The notes under the pieces: generated by a model
The model's database searches: none
What the model saw: only the letters and a program-made list of their open reading frames with translations
What the model was told of the DNA's origin: nothing
NCBI GenBank assembly: GCA_021647145.1
Contig: JAKIVF010000017.1
Coordinates: 1 to 38,567 of the forward strand
Length of the DNA stretch: 38,567 nt
Reading direction: 5' to 3'
Source: Methylococcaceae bacterium
GTDB taxonomy: Bacteria > Pseudomonadota > Gammaproteobacteria > Methylococcales > Methylomonadaceae
Shown here: positions 16,550-25,494 of the stretch, piece after piece
Layout of the letters: each line of letters opens with the position of its first letter
How positions within the stretch are numbered: the stretch's first letter is position 1
Made by a program: the position numbers and the translations under genes

Positions 16550-17563
16550 ATGAATCTTTATCCCATACTCCGCCCCATTTTATTTTCACTTGACCCTGAA
16601 GCAGCCCATTATGCTACGCTTAAATTATTACATTTAGCAGATAAAACAGGCTTGTCAGTTATATCCAAACCTAAGGTAGAGAATAAACCCATTAGTATAA
16701 TGGGGCTCAAATTTAACAACCCAGTTGGGCTTGCTGCTGGTTTAGATAAAAATGGCGATTATATAGATGCCCTTTCAGCCTTAGGATTTGGCTTTATAGA
16801 AATTGGTACAGTTACACCCAGGCCACAACCAGGAAATCCTAAACCTCGGTTATTCAGACTACCTGAACATGAGGCAATTATTAATCGAATGGGGTTTAAT
16901 AACCTAGGTGTAGATCACCTACTACAACAAGTTAAACAGGCTAACTACAAAGGAATAATAGGCATTAATATCGGCAAGAACTTTGACACCCCAATAAAAA
17001 GTGCCACTGAAGATTATTTAATTGGGTTACGAAAAAGCTATACCTTGGCCAGCTATATTACTCTTAATATATCTTCTCCCAATACAAAAAATTTACGACA
17101 ATTACAACAAGGTGATGATATTAAAAACCTGCTTTACTGCCTTAAGGAAGAACAATTAAAACTACAAAAAATACATGGTCGATATACACCTTTAGTTGTT
17201 AAAATTGCGCCTGATTTGAATGATGATGAAATAGTTCATATTGCCAATTTATTAATGGAGTTCAATATTGATGGTGTTATTGCGACTAATACCACAGTTT
17301 CTAGAGACCTAGTAAAAGGACATATTCATGCCAAAGAAATTGGCGGTCTAAGTGGCTCTCCTGTAAGAAAACAATCAACTCATGTTGTTGCAGGCTTAGC
17401 ATCAGAATTAAACAGCAAACTCCCTATTATCGCTGCTGGTGGCATTTTATCTGGCAAAGACGCTCAAGATAAATTAAAGGCCGGAGCAAGCCTTGTACAA
17501 ATTTATAGTGGTTTAATTTATCGTGGCCCACAATTGATTGAAGATATTTTAATAACTTTATAA
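16550..17563 (+). CDS. pyrD: Dihydroorotate dehydrogenase (quinone), class 2
   Basis: The 337-residue enzyme oxidises dihydroorotate to orotate in pyrimidine synthesis, passing electrons to membrane quinone. It has the short N-terminal helical membrane-binding segment of class 2 (RPILFSLDPEAAHYATLKLLHL), the FMN barrel with GLAAGLDKNGDYIDAL, NRMGFNNLG, GINIGKN, the catalytic serine in LNISSPNTKNLR (Ser175/176), KIAPDLND, and the phosphate-binding end AAGGILSGKDAQDKLKAGASLVQIYSGLIYRGP. Length matches E. coli PyrD. Confidence 0.97.
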   Translation: MNLYPILRPILFSLDPEAAHYATLKLLHLADKTGLSVISKPKVENKPISIMGLKFNNPVGLAAGLDKNGDYIDALSALGFGFIEIGTVTPRPQPGNPKPRLFRLPEHEAIINRMGFNNLGVDHLLQQVKQANYKGIIGINIGKNFDTPIKSATEDYLIGLRKSYTLASYITLNISSPNTKNLRQLQQGDDIKNLLYCLKEEQLKLQKIHGRYTPLVVKIAPDLNDDEIVHIANLLMEFNIDGVIATNTTVSRDLVKGHIHAKEIGGLSGSPVRKQSTHVVAGLASELNSKLPIIAAGGILSGKDAQDKLKAGASLVQIYSGLIYRGPQLIEDILITL

Positions 17564-17660
17564 TTTCAAAGAAACCAAGGGTGGAAAAATAAATAACTTG
17601 CACACCCCCAAGCACCAACTCATATTGTTCAACTAAACTTTAGAAAACCGAGGTAAAATA

Positions 17661-18440
17661 ATGAATTATAAAATACTAATATTGCTTCTTGTTTTTTTTT
17701 GTAACTCATCAATACATGCTGCAACTTACGCCGAAGAAAAACTAAAAAAAACTATTAAAATAGCAGAAGAAGGAAATGCTGAATCACAATTTAGACTAGG
17801 AGTTATGTTTTATTATGGGACTGGAGGTGTAAAAAAAGATCGAACCCAAGCTGCTAAATGGTACAGAAAAGCCGCAATTCAAGGACATTCTTCTGCAAAA
17901 TTCAATTTAGGACAAATGTACTCAACTGGAAGTGGAGTAAAAAAAGATAGTAGCTTGGGTGCTATGTGGATTCGTAAAGCAGCTAAGCAAGAACAATTAA
18001 AAAAAACCAATAAAGCTTATAGCACATCTTTTGAGATGAATCTTATAAGAGCTAAAAATGGCAAAGCATCTTCTCAGTACAATATAGGACAAATGTATCA
18101 ATTTGGAAATAACGTACAACAAGATCATAAAAAAGCCGTAGAATGGTACAAACAAGCAGCAGTACAGGGTGACTCTTCAGCACAAGCAAGTTTAGGCAGT
18201 TGTTATGACAACGGAATAGGAGTGGAACAGGATAAACAAATAGCACTTACTTGGTTTTTCAAAGCAGCAAACCAAGGCCACCCAGCCGCCCAATATAATT
18301 TAGGGATAAAATACTTCAAAGGTGAAGGTCTAAAACAAGATTATACTCTGGCTACTGAATGGATTCGTAAAGCCGCCAAGCAAGGACATGCTTCTGCAAC
18401 CCGAATATTACCAGCTGTAGAAAAAAAATTAGACCCATAA
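17661..18440 (+). CDS. Secreted Sel1-repeat protein
   Basis: The 259-residue protein has a signal peptide (1-20, ending IHA) and about five Sel1-like repeats of 36 residues: AESQFRLGVMFYYGTGGVKKD, SAKFNLGQMYSTGSGVKKD, SSQYNIGQMYQFGNNVQQD, SAQASLGSCYDNGIGVEQD and AAQYNLGIKYFKGEGLKQD, each followed by xxAxxWxxKAAxQG. A non-repeat insert lies between repeats two and three (about 112-135). Sel1 repeats form solenoids for protein binding, here in the periplasm. It follows pyrD by 97 bases, with its own ribosome site (GAGGT). Confidence 0.9.
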   Translation: MNYKILILLLVFFCNSSIHAATYAEEKLKKTIKIAEEGNAESQFRLGVMFYYGTGGVKKDRTQAAKWYRKAAIQGHSSAKFNLGQMYSTGSGVKKDSSLGAMWIRKAAKQEQLKKTNKAYSTSFEMNLIRAKNGKASSQYNIGQMYQFGNNVQQDHKKAVEWYKQAAVQGDSSAQASLGSCYDNGIGVEQDKQIALTWFFKAANQGHPAAQYNLGIKYFKGEGLKQDYTLATEWIRKAAKQGHASATRILPAVEKKLDP

Positions 18441-18914
18441 GTAACTCTAAAAGCTAGATTTTGGCTTCTTAATTTTAAGAAGCTAATAGACAACTCTTCT
18501 AGACTTTAATTACTCGAATATAATTAGTTCTTAAAATATCAAAACCATTCCCACTTTTGCACTGCAAGAGATAACAATTAGATTATATATCTATCCTTCA
18601 AAAAAGGAATTTATTCAGGTTTTTCTTCTCTTGTTATCACCATCTAAAATTAACCAAATCGTAATGAATCAACATTTCTTTCTTTTCCACTTGAAATAAA
18701 ATAAAAAATCGAAAGTATTATGAAAATACAAAAAAACGGTTATTTTATGCTATCCTTTAATGTTAGCTACCAAGATATTAATAAAAAAAATAGCTATTTC
18801 AACTAAATAGAATCAGAATATAAAGTTAAGCAGGTATCAAATACAACTCTATTTTTAATTTCTAAGCAGAATAAATTTTTCACTAGGTTTCAATCTTTAA
18901 AAAATTACATTTAT
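18441..18914. other. Spacer upstream of the glycan locus
   Basis: This is a 474-base AT-rich region before the first gene of the glycan locus. A GCTTCTTA/TAAGAAGC hairpin at 18464-18483 follows the Sel1 gene but lacks a T-run, so it is at best a weak terminator. The promoter for the plus-strand arm should lie here, but no convincing -35/-10 or sigma-54 box was found. Confidence 0.5.
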
Positions 18915-20312
18915 ATGATCAGAATATATAACCATTATATTTCTACAGTATTTTTAGTCCTCTTTGTTATTGAATATTGCATTTTTTTTGTCGCGATGTA
19001 TTTCGGCAATGAACTTCGGTTTTTGTACACTCAATCCTGGTATTCTGATAGCCAAATAGTATTAGAAAGCTTTCTTTTTGCAACTACACTCTCAATTTCA
19101 ATGGCTGGAATTGGTTTATATAGGCGAAACCTTGGATTAACAGAGTATGAATTACTTTCTCGCACATCAGTCGCCTTTTCTGTTTCTATTCTAGTACTCG
19201 TCACAGTTTATTATATCTCCCCAGATTTTATTATCGCAAGAAGTATATTAGTTTATGCTTTAATCATTTCACTCATCGGAATGTTAATTTGTCGTTATAT
19301 GTTCAACAAATTAGCGGGAAAAAGTTTATTACAAAAGAAAATTTTATTAATTGGCTCTGGGAATAATGCAAATAAAATTCTGAACAACAAATCAGGTTAT
19401 ATTCATAAAGGCTTTGATATTATTGGATGTTTTTCCACAACCCAAGAAAAAACAATTGTCCCAATCCATGCTATTTTAAACGCTGATGATGCCAATAAAA
19501 CTATATTTGACATTGTCCATCAGCATAAAATTAATGAAATCGTCGTCGCACTTGATGACAGAAGATCATCGATGCCTGTAAATGAGCTTTTAGACTGTAA
19601 AATCTCAGGCATTAAAATAATTGACTTACTATCTTTTTACGAGAGGGAAAAAGCTTGCTTAGACCTAGAAAACTTAAAACCAAGCTGGATGGTATTTTCT
19701 GACGGTTTTGCACAAAGTGGTTTAAGAACTATACTAAAAAGACTGGTTGATATCAGTGCAAGTTTCTTTTTACTTGTACTCGCACTTCCAGTTATGCTAT
19801 TCACTGTTTTGGCAATTTACCTTGAAAGTGGCTTTAGAGCACCGATTATTTATCGACAGACAAGAGTAGGTGAAAATAATAAAAACTTTGATGTTTTAAA
19901 GTTTAGAAGCATGAAAACTGATGCCGAAGCACAAGGCATCCAATTTGCAAAAGTAAACGATACACGAATAACGAAAGTCGGTACCTTTATTAGAAAAGCT
20001 AGAATTGATGAACTCCCTCAAATTTTTAATGTTTTTAAGGGCGATATGAGTTTTGTTGGCCCGAGGCCTGAACGTCCTATATTTGTTGAAGAATTTGAAA
20101 AAAACATCCCTTATTACCGAGAAAGACACCGTATAAAACCAGGTATTACTGGATGGGCACAATTATGTTATCCCTATGGAGAAAATGAATACGATGCAAT
20201 TCAAAAACTTCAGTATGATTTATATTATGTAAAAAATTACAGTTTATTTCTAGATTTGACTATCATTATACATACTGTAGAAGTTGTATTATGGGGTAAA
20301 GGCGCAAGATAA
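18915..20312 (+). CDS. Polyprenyl-phosphate sugar-1-phosphate transferase (EpsB/WcaJ type)
   Basis: This 465-residue protein initiates glycan synthesis by moving a sugar-1-phosphate from a nucleotide sugar to undecaprenyl phosphate in the inner membrane. It has four N-terminal transmembrane helices, a central Rossmann-like CoA-binding-type domain (KILLIGSGNNANKILNN), one further helix (about 280-300), and the bacterial sugar transferase domain with KFRSMKTDAEAQG (about 329), RKARIDELPQIFNVFKGDMSFVGPRPER (about 358-386) and ITGWAQLCYPYGENEYDA. The end LQYDLYYVKNYSLFLDL...VEVVLWGKGAR is typical of the PEP-CTERM/exosortase-associated subfamily (TIGR03013, from memory). No exosortase gene is nearby. 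It opens the plus-strand arm. Confidence 0.93.
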   Translation: MIRIYNHYISTVFLVLFVIEYCIFFVAMYFGNELRFLYTQSWYSDSQIVLESFLFATTLSISMAGIGLYRRNLGLTEYELLSRTSVAFSVSILVLVTVYYISPDFIIARSILVYALIISLIGMLICRYMFNKLAGKSLLQKKILLIGSGNNANKILNNKSGYIHKGFDIIGCFSTTQEKTIVPIHAILNADDANKTIFDIVHQHKINEIVVALDDRRSSMPVNELLDCKISGIKIIDLLSFYEREKACLDLENLKPSWMVFSDGFAQSGLRTILKRLVDISASFFLLVLALPVMLFTVLAIYLESGFRAPIIYRQTRVGENNKNFDVLKFRSMKTDAEAQGIQFAKVNDTRITKVGTFIRKARIDELPQIFNVFKGDMSFVGPRPERPIFVEEFEKNIPYYRERHRIKPGITGWAQLCYPYGENEYDAIQKLQYDLYYVKNYSLFLDLTIIIHTVEVVLWGKGAR

Positions 20313-20449
20313 TAAATAAACTTATCTTTACTCTAAATTTTGTTGTCTTAGAATGTATTCAACCAAATTAATATTTTATCCCAAAAATTTAGTATTAAAA
20401 ACAAGCAAACTAAAATTAAATTTCCCTACTTAAATTAAAGCTCTTACCA

Positions 20450-21907
20450 ATGCCTAATAGTGATCTGAACAGTCTCAATACTCCTTTATGTGTCGACCTT
20501 GATGGAACATTGATCAAAACAGATTCATTACATGAGCTGTTCTTACAACTGTTAAAAAAGAAACCCTTATATTGTTTTATCGCGATATTCTGGCTATTAA
20601 AATCTAAAGCTAATTTTAAAGCAAAAATTTCTGAACATGTCCAGCTTTCACCAGAAAGCCTTCCTTATAATAAGGATGTTATCGACTATATTAAATCTCA
20701 GTCCTTGCAGCGAAAAATAATTTTAGTTACTGGTGCAAATATAAACGTAGCTAAATCTATTGCAAATTATCTAGATTTATTTGATGAGGTCTTAGCATCA
20801 GACCCAAATATTAACCTAACAGGTAACAATAAACGGCAACATTTAGTTAACCGCTTTGGTGAAAATGGGTTTGAATATATCGGCAATGATAAAGCAGATT
20901 TTTCAGTATGGTCTTCAGCCAGCCGAATATCAGTTGTCTCTAAGAATAACAGCTTTATAAAACAAGTTAGAAAGAAGTTTAATATAGAAAAAGAATTTCA
21001 ACTAGAGACACCATCAATTAAAAATTATTTCAAAGCTATTCGACTACACCAGTGGGTAAAGAACTTATTAGTTTTTGTCCCTTTTTTTCTTGACCATAGA
21101 TTCAATGATCTTAATGCTATTTTCCTCTTAACCCTTAGTTTTCTATCTCTTTCTTTACTAGCTTCGTTTACTTATATAATAAATGATTTGTTAGACTTGG
21201 AATCTGACCGCCTAAACGACTATAAGCGTCACCGCCCTTTTGCCTCTTGTTTAATATCTATTAAACAAGCAATCGTATTGATGCTTGTTTTATTCATTTT
21301 CATCATTATAGCTTTAAGTTTTCTTCCACTTACTGTTATATTTGTTTTGATGATATATCTAATTACTACTTTATCTTATTCATTTTATTTAAAAAGTGTC
21401 GCAATTTTAGATGTAACAATCCTTGCAGGGTTATTTTCACTAAGGGTTATCTGTGGTGTTGTAGCCATAGGGGCTGAGTGGTCTTTCTGGCTACTAGCAT
21501 TTTCTATGTTTTTCTTTCTTAGCTTAGCCTTTGCCAAACGCTTTTCAGAAGTTGACAACCTTAGACGCGAAGGTAGAAATAGTACTGTGGGACGAGGTTA
21601 TTATGTAGAAGATCTCCCTATGTTAAAAAGTTCAGGCATAACAGCAGGCTATATATCTATTTTGGTAGTCGCACTTTATATCAACAGTGAAAAAGTCCGT
21701 GAAATGTACTCCCACCCTGAAATTTTATGGCTAATCTGTCCTCTTTTGCTATATTGGATTGGTAGAATCTGGATGATTACTGGTAGAGGTAAAATGCATG
21801 AGGACCCTATAGTTTTTGCCATTAGAGATAAGGTCAGTATGATCACAGTATTTTTATGCTTTATCATTGTACTCAGTGGAAGCGTATTACCAGGTTACTT
21901 ATTATGA
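20450..21907 (+). CDS. HAD phosphatase-UbiA prenyltransferase fusion, DPPR synthase-like
   Basis: The 485-residue fusion begins with a HAD domain (about 10-190): VDLDGTL with Asp16/Asp18, LVTGA as motif II, and GNDKADFSVW as the acidic motif IV. It continues with a UbiA-type membrane domain (about 195-485, roughly nine helices) carrying INDLLDLESDR (Asn245, Asp246, Asp249, Asp253), the HRPFAS segment, and DVTILAGLFSLRVICG. The UbiA half resembles mycobacterial Rv3806c, which joins PRPP to decaprenyl phosphate. The HAD half could remove the 5-phosphate afterwards. The following DprE1/DprE2-like genes make that reading strong. Its stop overlaps the next start (ATGA). Confidence 0.9.
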   Translation: MPNSDLNSLNTPLCVDLDGTLIKTDSLHELFLQLLKKKPLYCFIAIFWLLKSKANFKAKISEHVQLSPESLPYNKDVIDYIKSQSLQRKIILVTGANINVAKSIANYLDLFDEVLASDPNINLTGNNKRQHLVNRFGENGFEYIGNDKADFSVWSSASRISVVSKNNSFIKQVRKKFNIEKEFQLETPSIKNYFKAIRLHQWVKNLLVFVPFFLDHRFNDLNAIFLLTLSFLSLSLLASFTYIINDLLDLESDRLNDYKRHRPFASCLISIKQAIVLMLVLFIFIIIALSFLPLTVIFVLMIYLITTLSYSFYLKSVAILDVTILAGLFSLRVICGVVAIGAEWSFWLLAFSMFFFLSLAFAKRFSEVDNLRREGRNSTVGRGYYVEDLPMLKSSGITAGYISILVVALYINSEKVREMYSHPEILWLICPLLLYWIGRIWMITGRGKMHEDPIVFAIRDKVSMITVFLCFIIVLSGSVLPGYLL

Positions 21908-23211
21908 ACAATTATAGAAGCTGGGCTTATATTCCACCTTTGGAGCAAAAAGCAGTTAGACCTAGCTGGCTAGACTTCAAATTTGAAAAAGATGCCAAAT
22001 CATTACTTCCTTATGGAAATGCTCGGAGTTATGGTGATTCATGTTTAAACTCTGAAGGTCTAGTTATTGACAACCGATCTCTTGATCATTTTATTGAGTT
22101 TGATACAGAAAAAGGCATTTTAAGATGTGAATCGGGTACAACATTCTCAGATATTCTCGCTCTAATTGTTCCACAAGACTGGTTTCTTCCCGTAACCCCT
22201 GGGACTAAATTTGTCACTTTAGGCGGCACTATTGCCAATGATGTTCATGGTAAAAACCACCATCAAGATGGCTCTTTAGGAAGACACATTCGTTACTTTG
22301 AACTGAAGCGATCTGATGGAAAAAAAATACTATGTAGCCCTAACGAAAACCCCGAATATTTCAATGCTACTATTGGTGGCTTAGGTTTAACAGGGTTTAT
22401 TAGCTGGGCAGAAATTCAACTATTAAAAATACCCTCGGCTTTTATTAAAGTAGAAACAACTGCTTTTCATGGCCTAGATGAATTTTATGAACTTTCAGAA
22501 AAAGCAAATTCTAAGCATCGTTATTCTGTTGCTTGGCTAGACTGCGCTTCTGGAGGTAAACAATTCGCTCGTGGCTTATTTATGTCGGGCGATCATGCAA
22601 ATTACGATAGAAAAGAGAAATCGGCAATACGTGAACCAAAAATATCTATTCCATTTAATTTTCCACAAAAAGTAATCAATCGCTACACAATAAGAGCCTT
22701 TAACGCACTTTATTTTAATAAAAATAAATTAGTCAGCGCAGGGAAAACAACTTATCAACACTATGATTCTTTTTTCTACCCGTTAGATGGCATTGGAAAC
22801 TGGAATCGTATTTATGGGAGCCAAGGGTTTTATCAATACCAATTTGTTATACCCTCTTCAGAACGGTCGACAATGGAACATATTTTAAATAAAATAGTCG
22901 ATTCTGGACTTGGGTCTTTCCTGGCAGTACTGAAAGAATTTGGTAACTTACCATCACCCGGCATGTTATCTTTCCCCCGACCTGGAATCTGCTTAGCACT
23001 TGATTTTGCTAATAGAGGCGAGATAACTTTAAAGCTTATAGAAGAATTAGACCAATTAGTTATGGAAGCCGGAGGCGCAGTTTATCCTGCGAAAGATATT
23101 CGAATGTCTAGCAAAGCATTTCAACAATACTTTCCAAACTATGAAGAATTTAAAACATTTATTGACCCGAGGTTCTCCTCGGACTTTTGGAGAAGAGTAA
23201 GTGGAAGATAA
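21904..23211 (+). CDS. DprE1-like FAD-dependent decaprenylphosphoryl-ribose oxidase
   Basis: From ATG 21904 the protein has 435 residues. It has the FAD-binding PCMH domain (GNARSYGDSCLNSEGLVIDNR, TPGTKFVTLGGTIANDVHGKNHHQDGSLGRHI, GGLGLTGFISWAEIQL) and the ALO-type C-terminal half with FPRPGICLALDF and VYPAKDIRMSSKAFQQYFPNYEEF. In mycobacteria DprE1 oxidises the 2-hydroxyl of decaprenylphosphoryl-ribose. HG(K)NHH and the KD motif near the end match that family. A longer frame from 21856 overlaps the previous gene and has no ribosome site, so 21904 is preferred. It overlaps the reductase gene by 11 bases. Confidence 0.92.
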   Translation: MNNYRSWAYIPPLEQKAVRPSWLDFKFEKDAKSLLPYGNARSYGDSCLNSEGLVIDNRSLDHFIEFDTEKGILRCESGTTFSDILALIVPQDWFLPVTPGTKFVTLGGTIANDVHGKNHHQDGSLGRHIRYFELKRSDGKKILCSPNENPEYFNATIGGLGLTGFISWAEIQLLKIPSAFIKVETTAFHGLDEFYELSEKANSKHRYSVAWLDCASGGKQFARGLFMSGDHANYDRKEKSAIREPKISIPFNFPQKVINRYTIRAFNALYFNKNKLVSAGKTTYQHYDSFFYPLDGIGNWNRIYGSQGFYQYQFVIPSSERSTMEHILNKIVDSGLGSFLAVLKEFGNLPSPGMLSFPRPGICLALDFANRGEITLKLIEELDQLVMEAGGAVYPAKDIRMSSKAFQQYFPNYEEFKTFIDPRFSSDFWRRVSGR

Positions 23212-23956
23212 GCCTAAAAATGAAACCATTGTAATTTTTGGCGCAACATCCGCTGTAGCCCAAAAGCTTGCACAACTCCATGCTCAAGCAGGAGATACAT
23301 TAATCCTGGTAGCAAGAAATAAGGATAGACTTAATACTGTTGCTTCAGATTTACTTACTCGCGGCTCCCCCCAAGTAGATTGTTTAACAAGTGATTTTGA
23401 TATTATTCAAGATCACCCAAGTTTATTAAAAATAATTGAAGAAAAATCTTCAAACATTTCCAAATACTATTTTTTCTATGGCATTTTACCTGATCAGAAA
23501 GAATGCGAAGCTTCATGGGAAGTTACACACAAAGCATTAATGACAAATTTGTTAAGTGTTATGTCACTCTTAACTAACATTGCTAATAGAATAGAAAAAG
23601 AAACCAATAGAGGTCTTATTGTTGTTTCATCAGTAGCAGGTGACCGAGGTCGCCAATCTAACTACATTTATGGGACTAGCAAAGGGGCTCTCACTATTTT
23701 TCTTCAAGGTTTAAGAAATCGCTTACATAAGTCAAACTGCACTGTCACTACCATTAAACCTGGTTTTATTGACACGCCCATGACACAAGACTTTAAAAAA
23801 GGCGCACTTTGGGCGACTCCTGAGAAAGTTGCACAAGACATCTATAAAGCAGCCTGCAAAGGAAAAAATGAAGTATATTCACCAAGCTTCTGGATGGTAA
23901 TTATGCTTGTTATAAAAAATATTCCAGAAACCATTTTCAAGAGATTAAATTTATGA
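23201..23956 (+). CDS. DprE2-like short-chain keto-reductase
   Basis: The 251-residue short-chain dehydrogenase has a nucleotide-binding motif GATSAVAQKLA (14-24, the variant typical of DprE2-like enzymes instead of TGxxxGIG), the catalytic serine in VVSSVAGDRG, and YGTSK as YxxxK. In the mycobacterial route DprE2 reduces the 2-keto intermediate to polyprenylphosphoryl-arabinose. The start is GTG at 23201, inside the end of the DprE1-like gene and behind GGAGAAGAG; no ATG is suitably placed. The stop overlaps the next ATG (23953). Confidence 0.9.
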   Translation: MEDKPKNETIVIFGATSAVAQKLAQLHAQAGDTLILVARNKDRLNTVASDLLTRGSPQVDCLTSDFDIIQDHPSLLKIIEEKSSNISKYYFFYGILPDQKECEASWEVTHKALMTNLLSVMSLLTNIANRIEKETNRGLIVVSSVAGDRGRQSNYIYGTSKGALTIFLQGLRNRLHKSNCTVTTIKPGFIDTPMTQDFKKGALWATPEKVAQDIYKAACKGKNEVYSPSFWMVIMLVIKNIPETIFKRLNL

Positions 23957-24321
23957 GTAGCTATATCCCACTAATACTTTTTACAGTTTTTACCAATTTC
24001 TTTTCACAAATCTTGCTAAAAAAAGGAATGACATCAATTGGTAAGTTTGAATTAACGCCTTCTGGACTCATGTCCTCCGCTATGGATGTTATTTTCAATT
24101 GGTCTATAATTTTAGGGATTTTGGTAATGGTCATTAGTATGGCCTCTCATTTAGTTGTATTATCAAGAGTAGAAATCAGTTTTGCCTATCCTTTTCTTGG
24201 ACTATCATTCGTTCTTGTCACTATTTACGGGCATTTTTATTTAGCTGAAGCAGTTACAATGTGGCGAGTTGCGGGGGTACTGCTCATTTGTTCCGGTGTT
24301 GCATTAGTTGCTCGCACATAA
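23953..24321 (+). CDS. ArnE-like four-helix membrane protein, probable lipid-sugar flippase subunit
   Basis: The 122-residue protein has four membrane helices and EamA/SMR-type features: FFSQILLKKGM in helix 1, ISFAYPFLGLSFVLVTIYGHFYLAEAV, and WRVAGVLLICSGVALVAR. This is the pattern of ArnE/ArnF, which flip undecaprenyl-phospho-aminoarabinose, and of related small transporters. Its ATGA overlap with a DprE2-like gene points to flipping polyprenyl-phospho-arabinose or a derivative to the periplasm, though this is inference. ArnE normally pairs with ArnF, but only one such gene is present, so it would need to act as a homodimer. Confidence 0.85.
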   Translation: MSSYIPLILFTVFTNFFSQILLKKGMTSIGKFELTPSGLMSSAMDVIFNWSIILGILVMVISMASHLVVLSRVEISFAYPFLGLSFVLVTIYGHFYLAEAVTMWRVAGVLLICSGVALVART

Positions 24322-24386
24322 AATTAAAAGAGATGTAAATTTAATAATTTTCATCCCTAATCTAAAAACTTAAATAGGATCTATTA

Positions 24387-25358
24387 ATGAAACATATTAT
24401 CTTTGGTGGAGATGGATTTCTCGGTACCGAATTAACAAAAAAACTAACGGCTCGTGGAGAAAAAATACTTATCTGTGACAGAAAACAAACCCTTGCTTCA
24501 GGTATTTATGAGAGCGATCAGGTTTCTTATTTTAAGATGGACGTTAAAGAAACAGATACTTTCAAAGATATTCAAACTGACTCAGATGATGTTATTTATC
24601 ATTTTGCGGCAGAACTCTTGGTTCCAATTTTAAAAAGAAGCGAAAGAAAAGAATATTTCTGGAATGCGTTATATGTAGGTACGACAAATGTTCTAGATTT
24701 TATGCTGGAAAGGAAATTAGACAAGCTTGTCTATTTTACGACTGATATGGTCTATGGACACACAAAAACAGATCCTCGCTTTGAAGATCACCCAAGAGAA
24801 CCAATTGGTCCATACGGTGAAGCAAAATACCAAACTGAACTTCTTTGTGAAGAATACCGTAAAAAAGGAATCGATATCACCATTTTTCGCCCTAGATTAA
24901 TTATAGGCCCGGGTCGTTTAGGGATTTTAGGAAAGTTATTCAAACTCGTTGATGCCAACCTCCCTGTACCTATGATTGGTAATGGTAAAAATTATTACCA
25001 ATTTATCTCTGTTAGTGATTGTGCTGAAGCTTGCTTGTGTGCAGTTGAAAATGGTTTTCCAAATGAGGTGTACAATTTAGGCTCTCTTAATCCTCCGACA
25101 GTTAAAGAGTTATTAAATAGCCTAATCTCCGCAGCAGATAGCAAATCTTTTGTAATTCCAACCCCTGTCTCAATAGTAAAATTAGCCTTAGCCTCTCTAG
25201 ACATAATAGGTATGCCTCTGATGGATCCAGAGCAATATTTAATCGCAGACGAAACCTGTGTTTTAGATGTCACTAAAGCAAAAAAAGAATTAAATTGGGT
25301 GCCAAAGGATAATGATACAGACCTTTTAATTGTTGCCTATACGTCAAGTAAAAAATAA
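24387..25358 (+). CDS. NAD-dependent epimerase/dehydratase
   Basis: The 323-residue extended short-chain dehydrogenase has GGDGFLG (8-14), FAAE near 73, FTTDMVYG with the catalytic Thr/Ser position, and YGEAK (YxxxK, about 143-147), followed by RPRLIIGPGR. These enzymes epimerise, dehydrate or reduce nucleotide sugars or, less often, lipid-linked sugars. The substrate cannot be read from sequence. It follows the flippase by 65 bases, with GGAT as a ribosome site, so it belongs to the same arm. It might modify the sugar before or after attachment to lipid. Confidence 0.87.
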   Translation: MKHIIFGGDGFLGTELTKKLTARGEKILICDRKQTLASGIYESDQVSYFKMDVKETDTFKDIQTDSDDVIYHFAAELLVPILKRSERKEYFWNALYVGTTNVLDFMLERKLDKLVYFTTDMVYGHTKTDPRFEDHPREPIGPYGEAKYQTELLCEEYRKKGIDITIFRPRLIIGPGRLGILGKLFKLVDANLPVPMIGNGKNYYQFISVSDCAEACLCAVENGFPNEVYNLGSLNPPTVKELLNSLISAADSKSFVIPTPVSIVKLALASLDIIGMPLMDPEQYLIADETCVLDVTKAKKELNWVPKDNDTDLLIVAYTSSKK

Positions 25359-25494
25359 ATAGAGAGTTGCTGAGTTAGAAACGCACATAAACTTAATTCG
25401 TCGACGGCTAGCGCGATTATTTCTCTGCCTCCACCATGCGCCCCGTTGCCTGTTCTGTGCTTTTCTCCTACACTAAAAAAAAAAATAAAAAGTT

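Noticed and set aside
23953..24321. Annotation as a QacE-type small multidrug efflux pump
   Set aside because: The four-helix fold is shared, but the overlap with arabinose-lipid genes and the ArnE-like pattern favour a lipid-sugar flippase.
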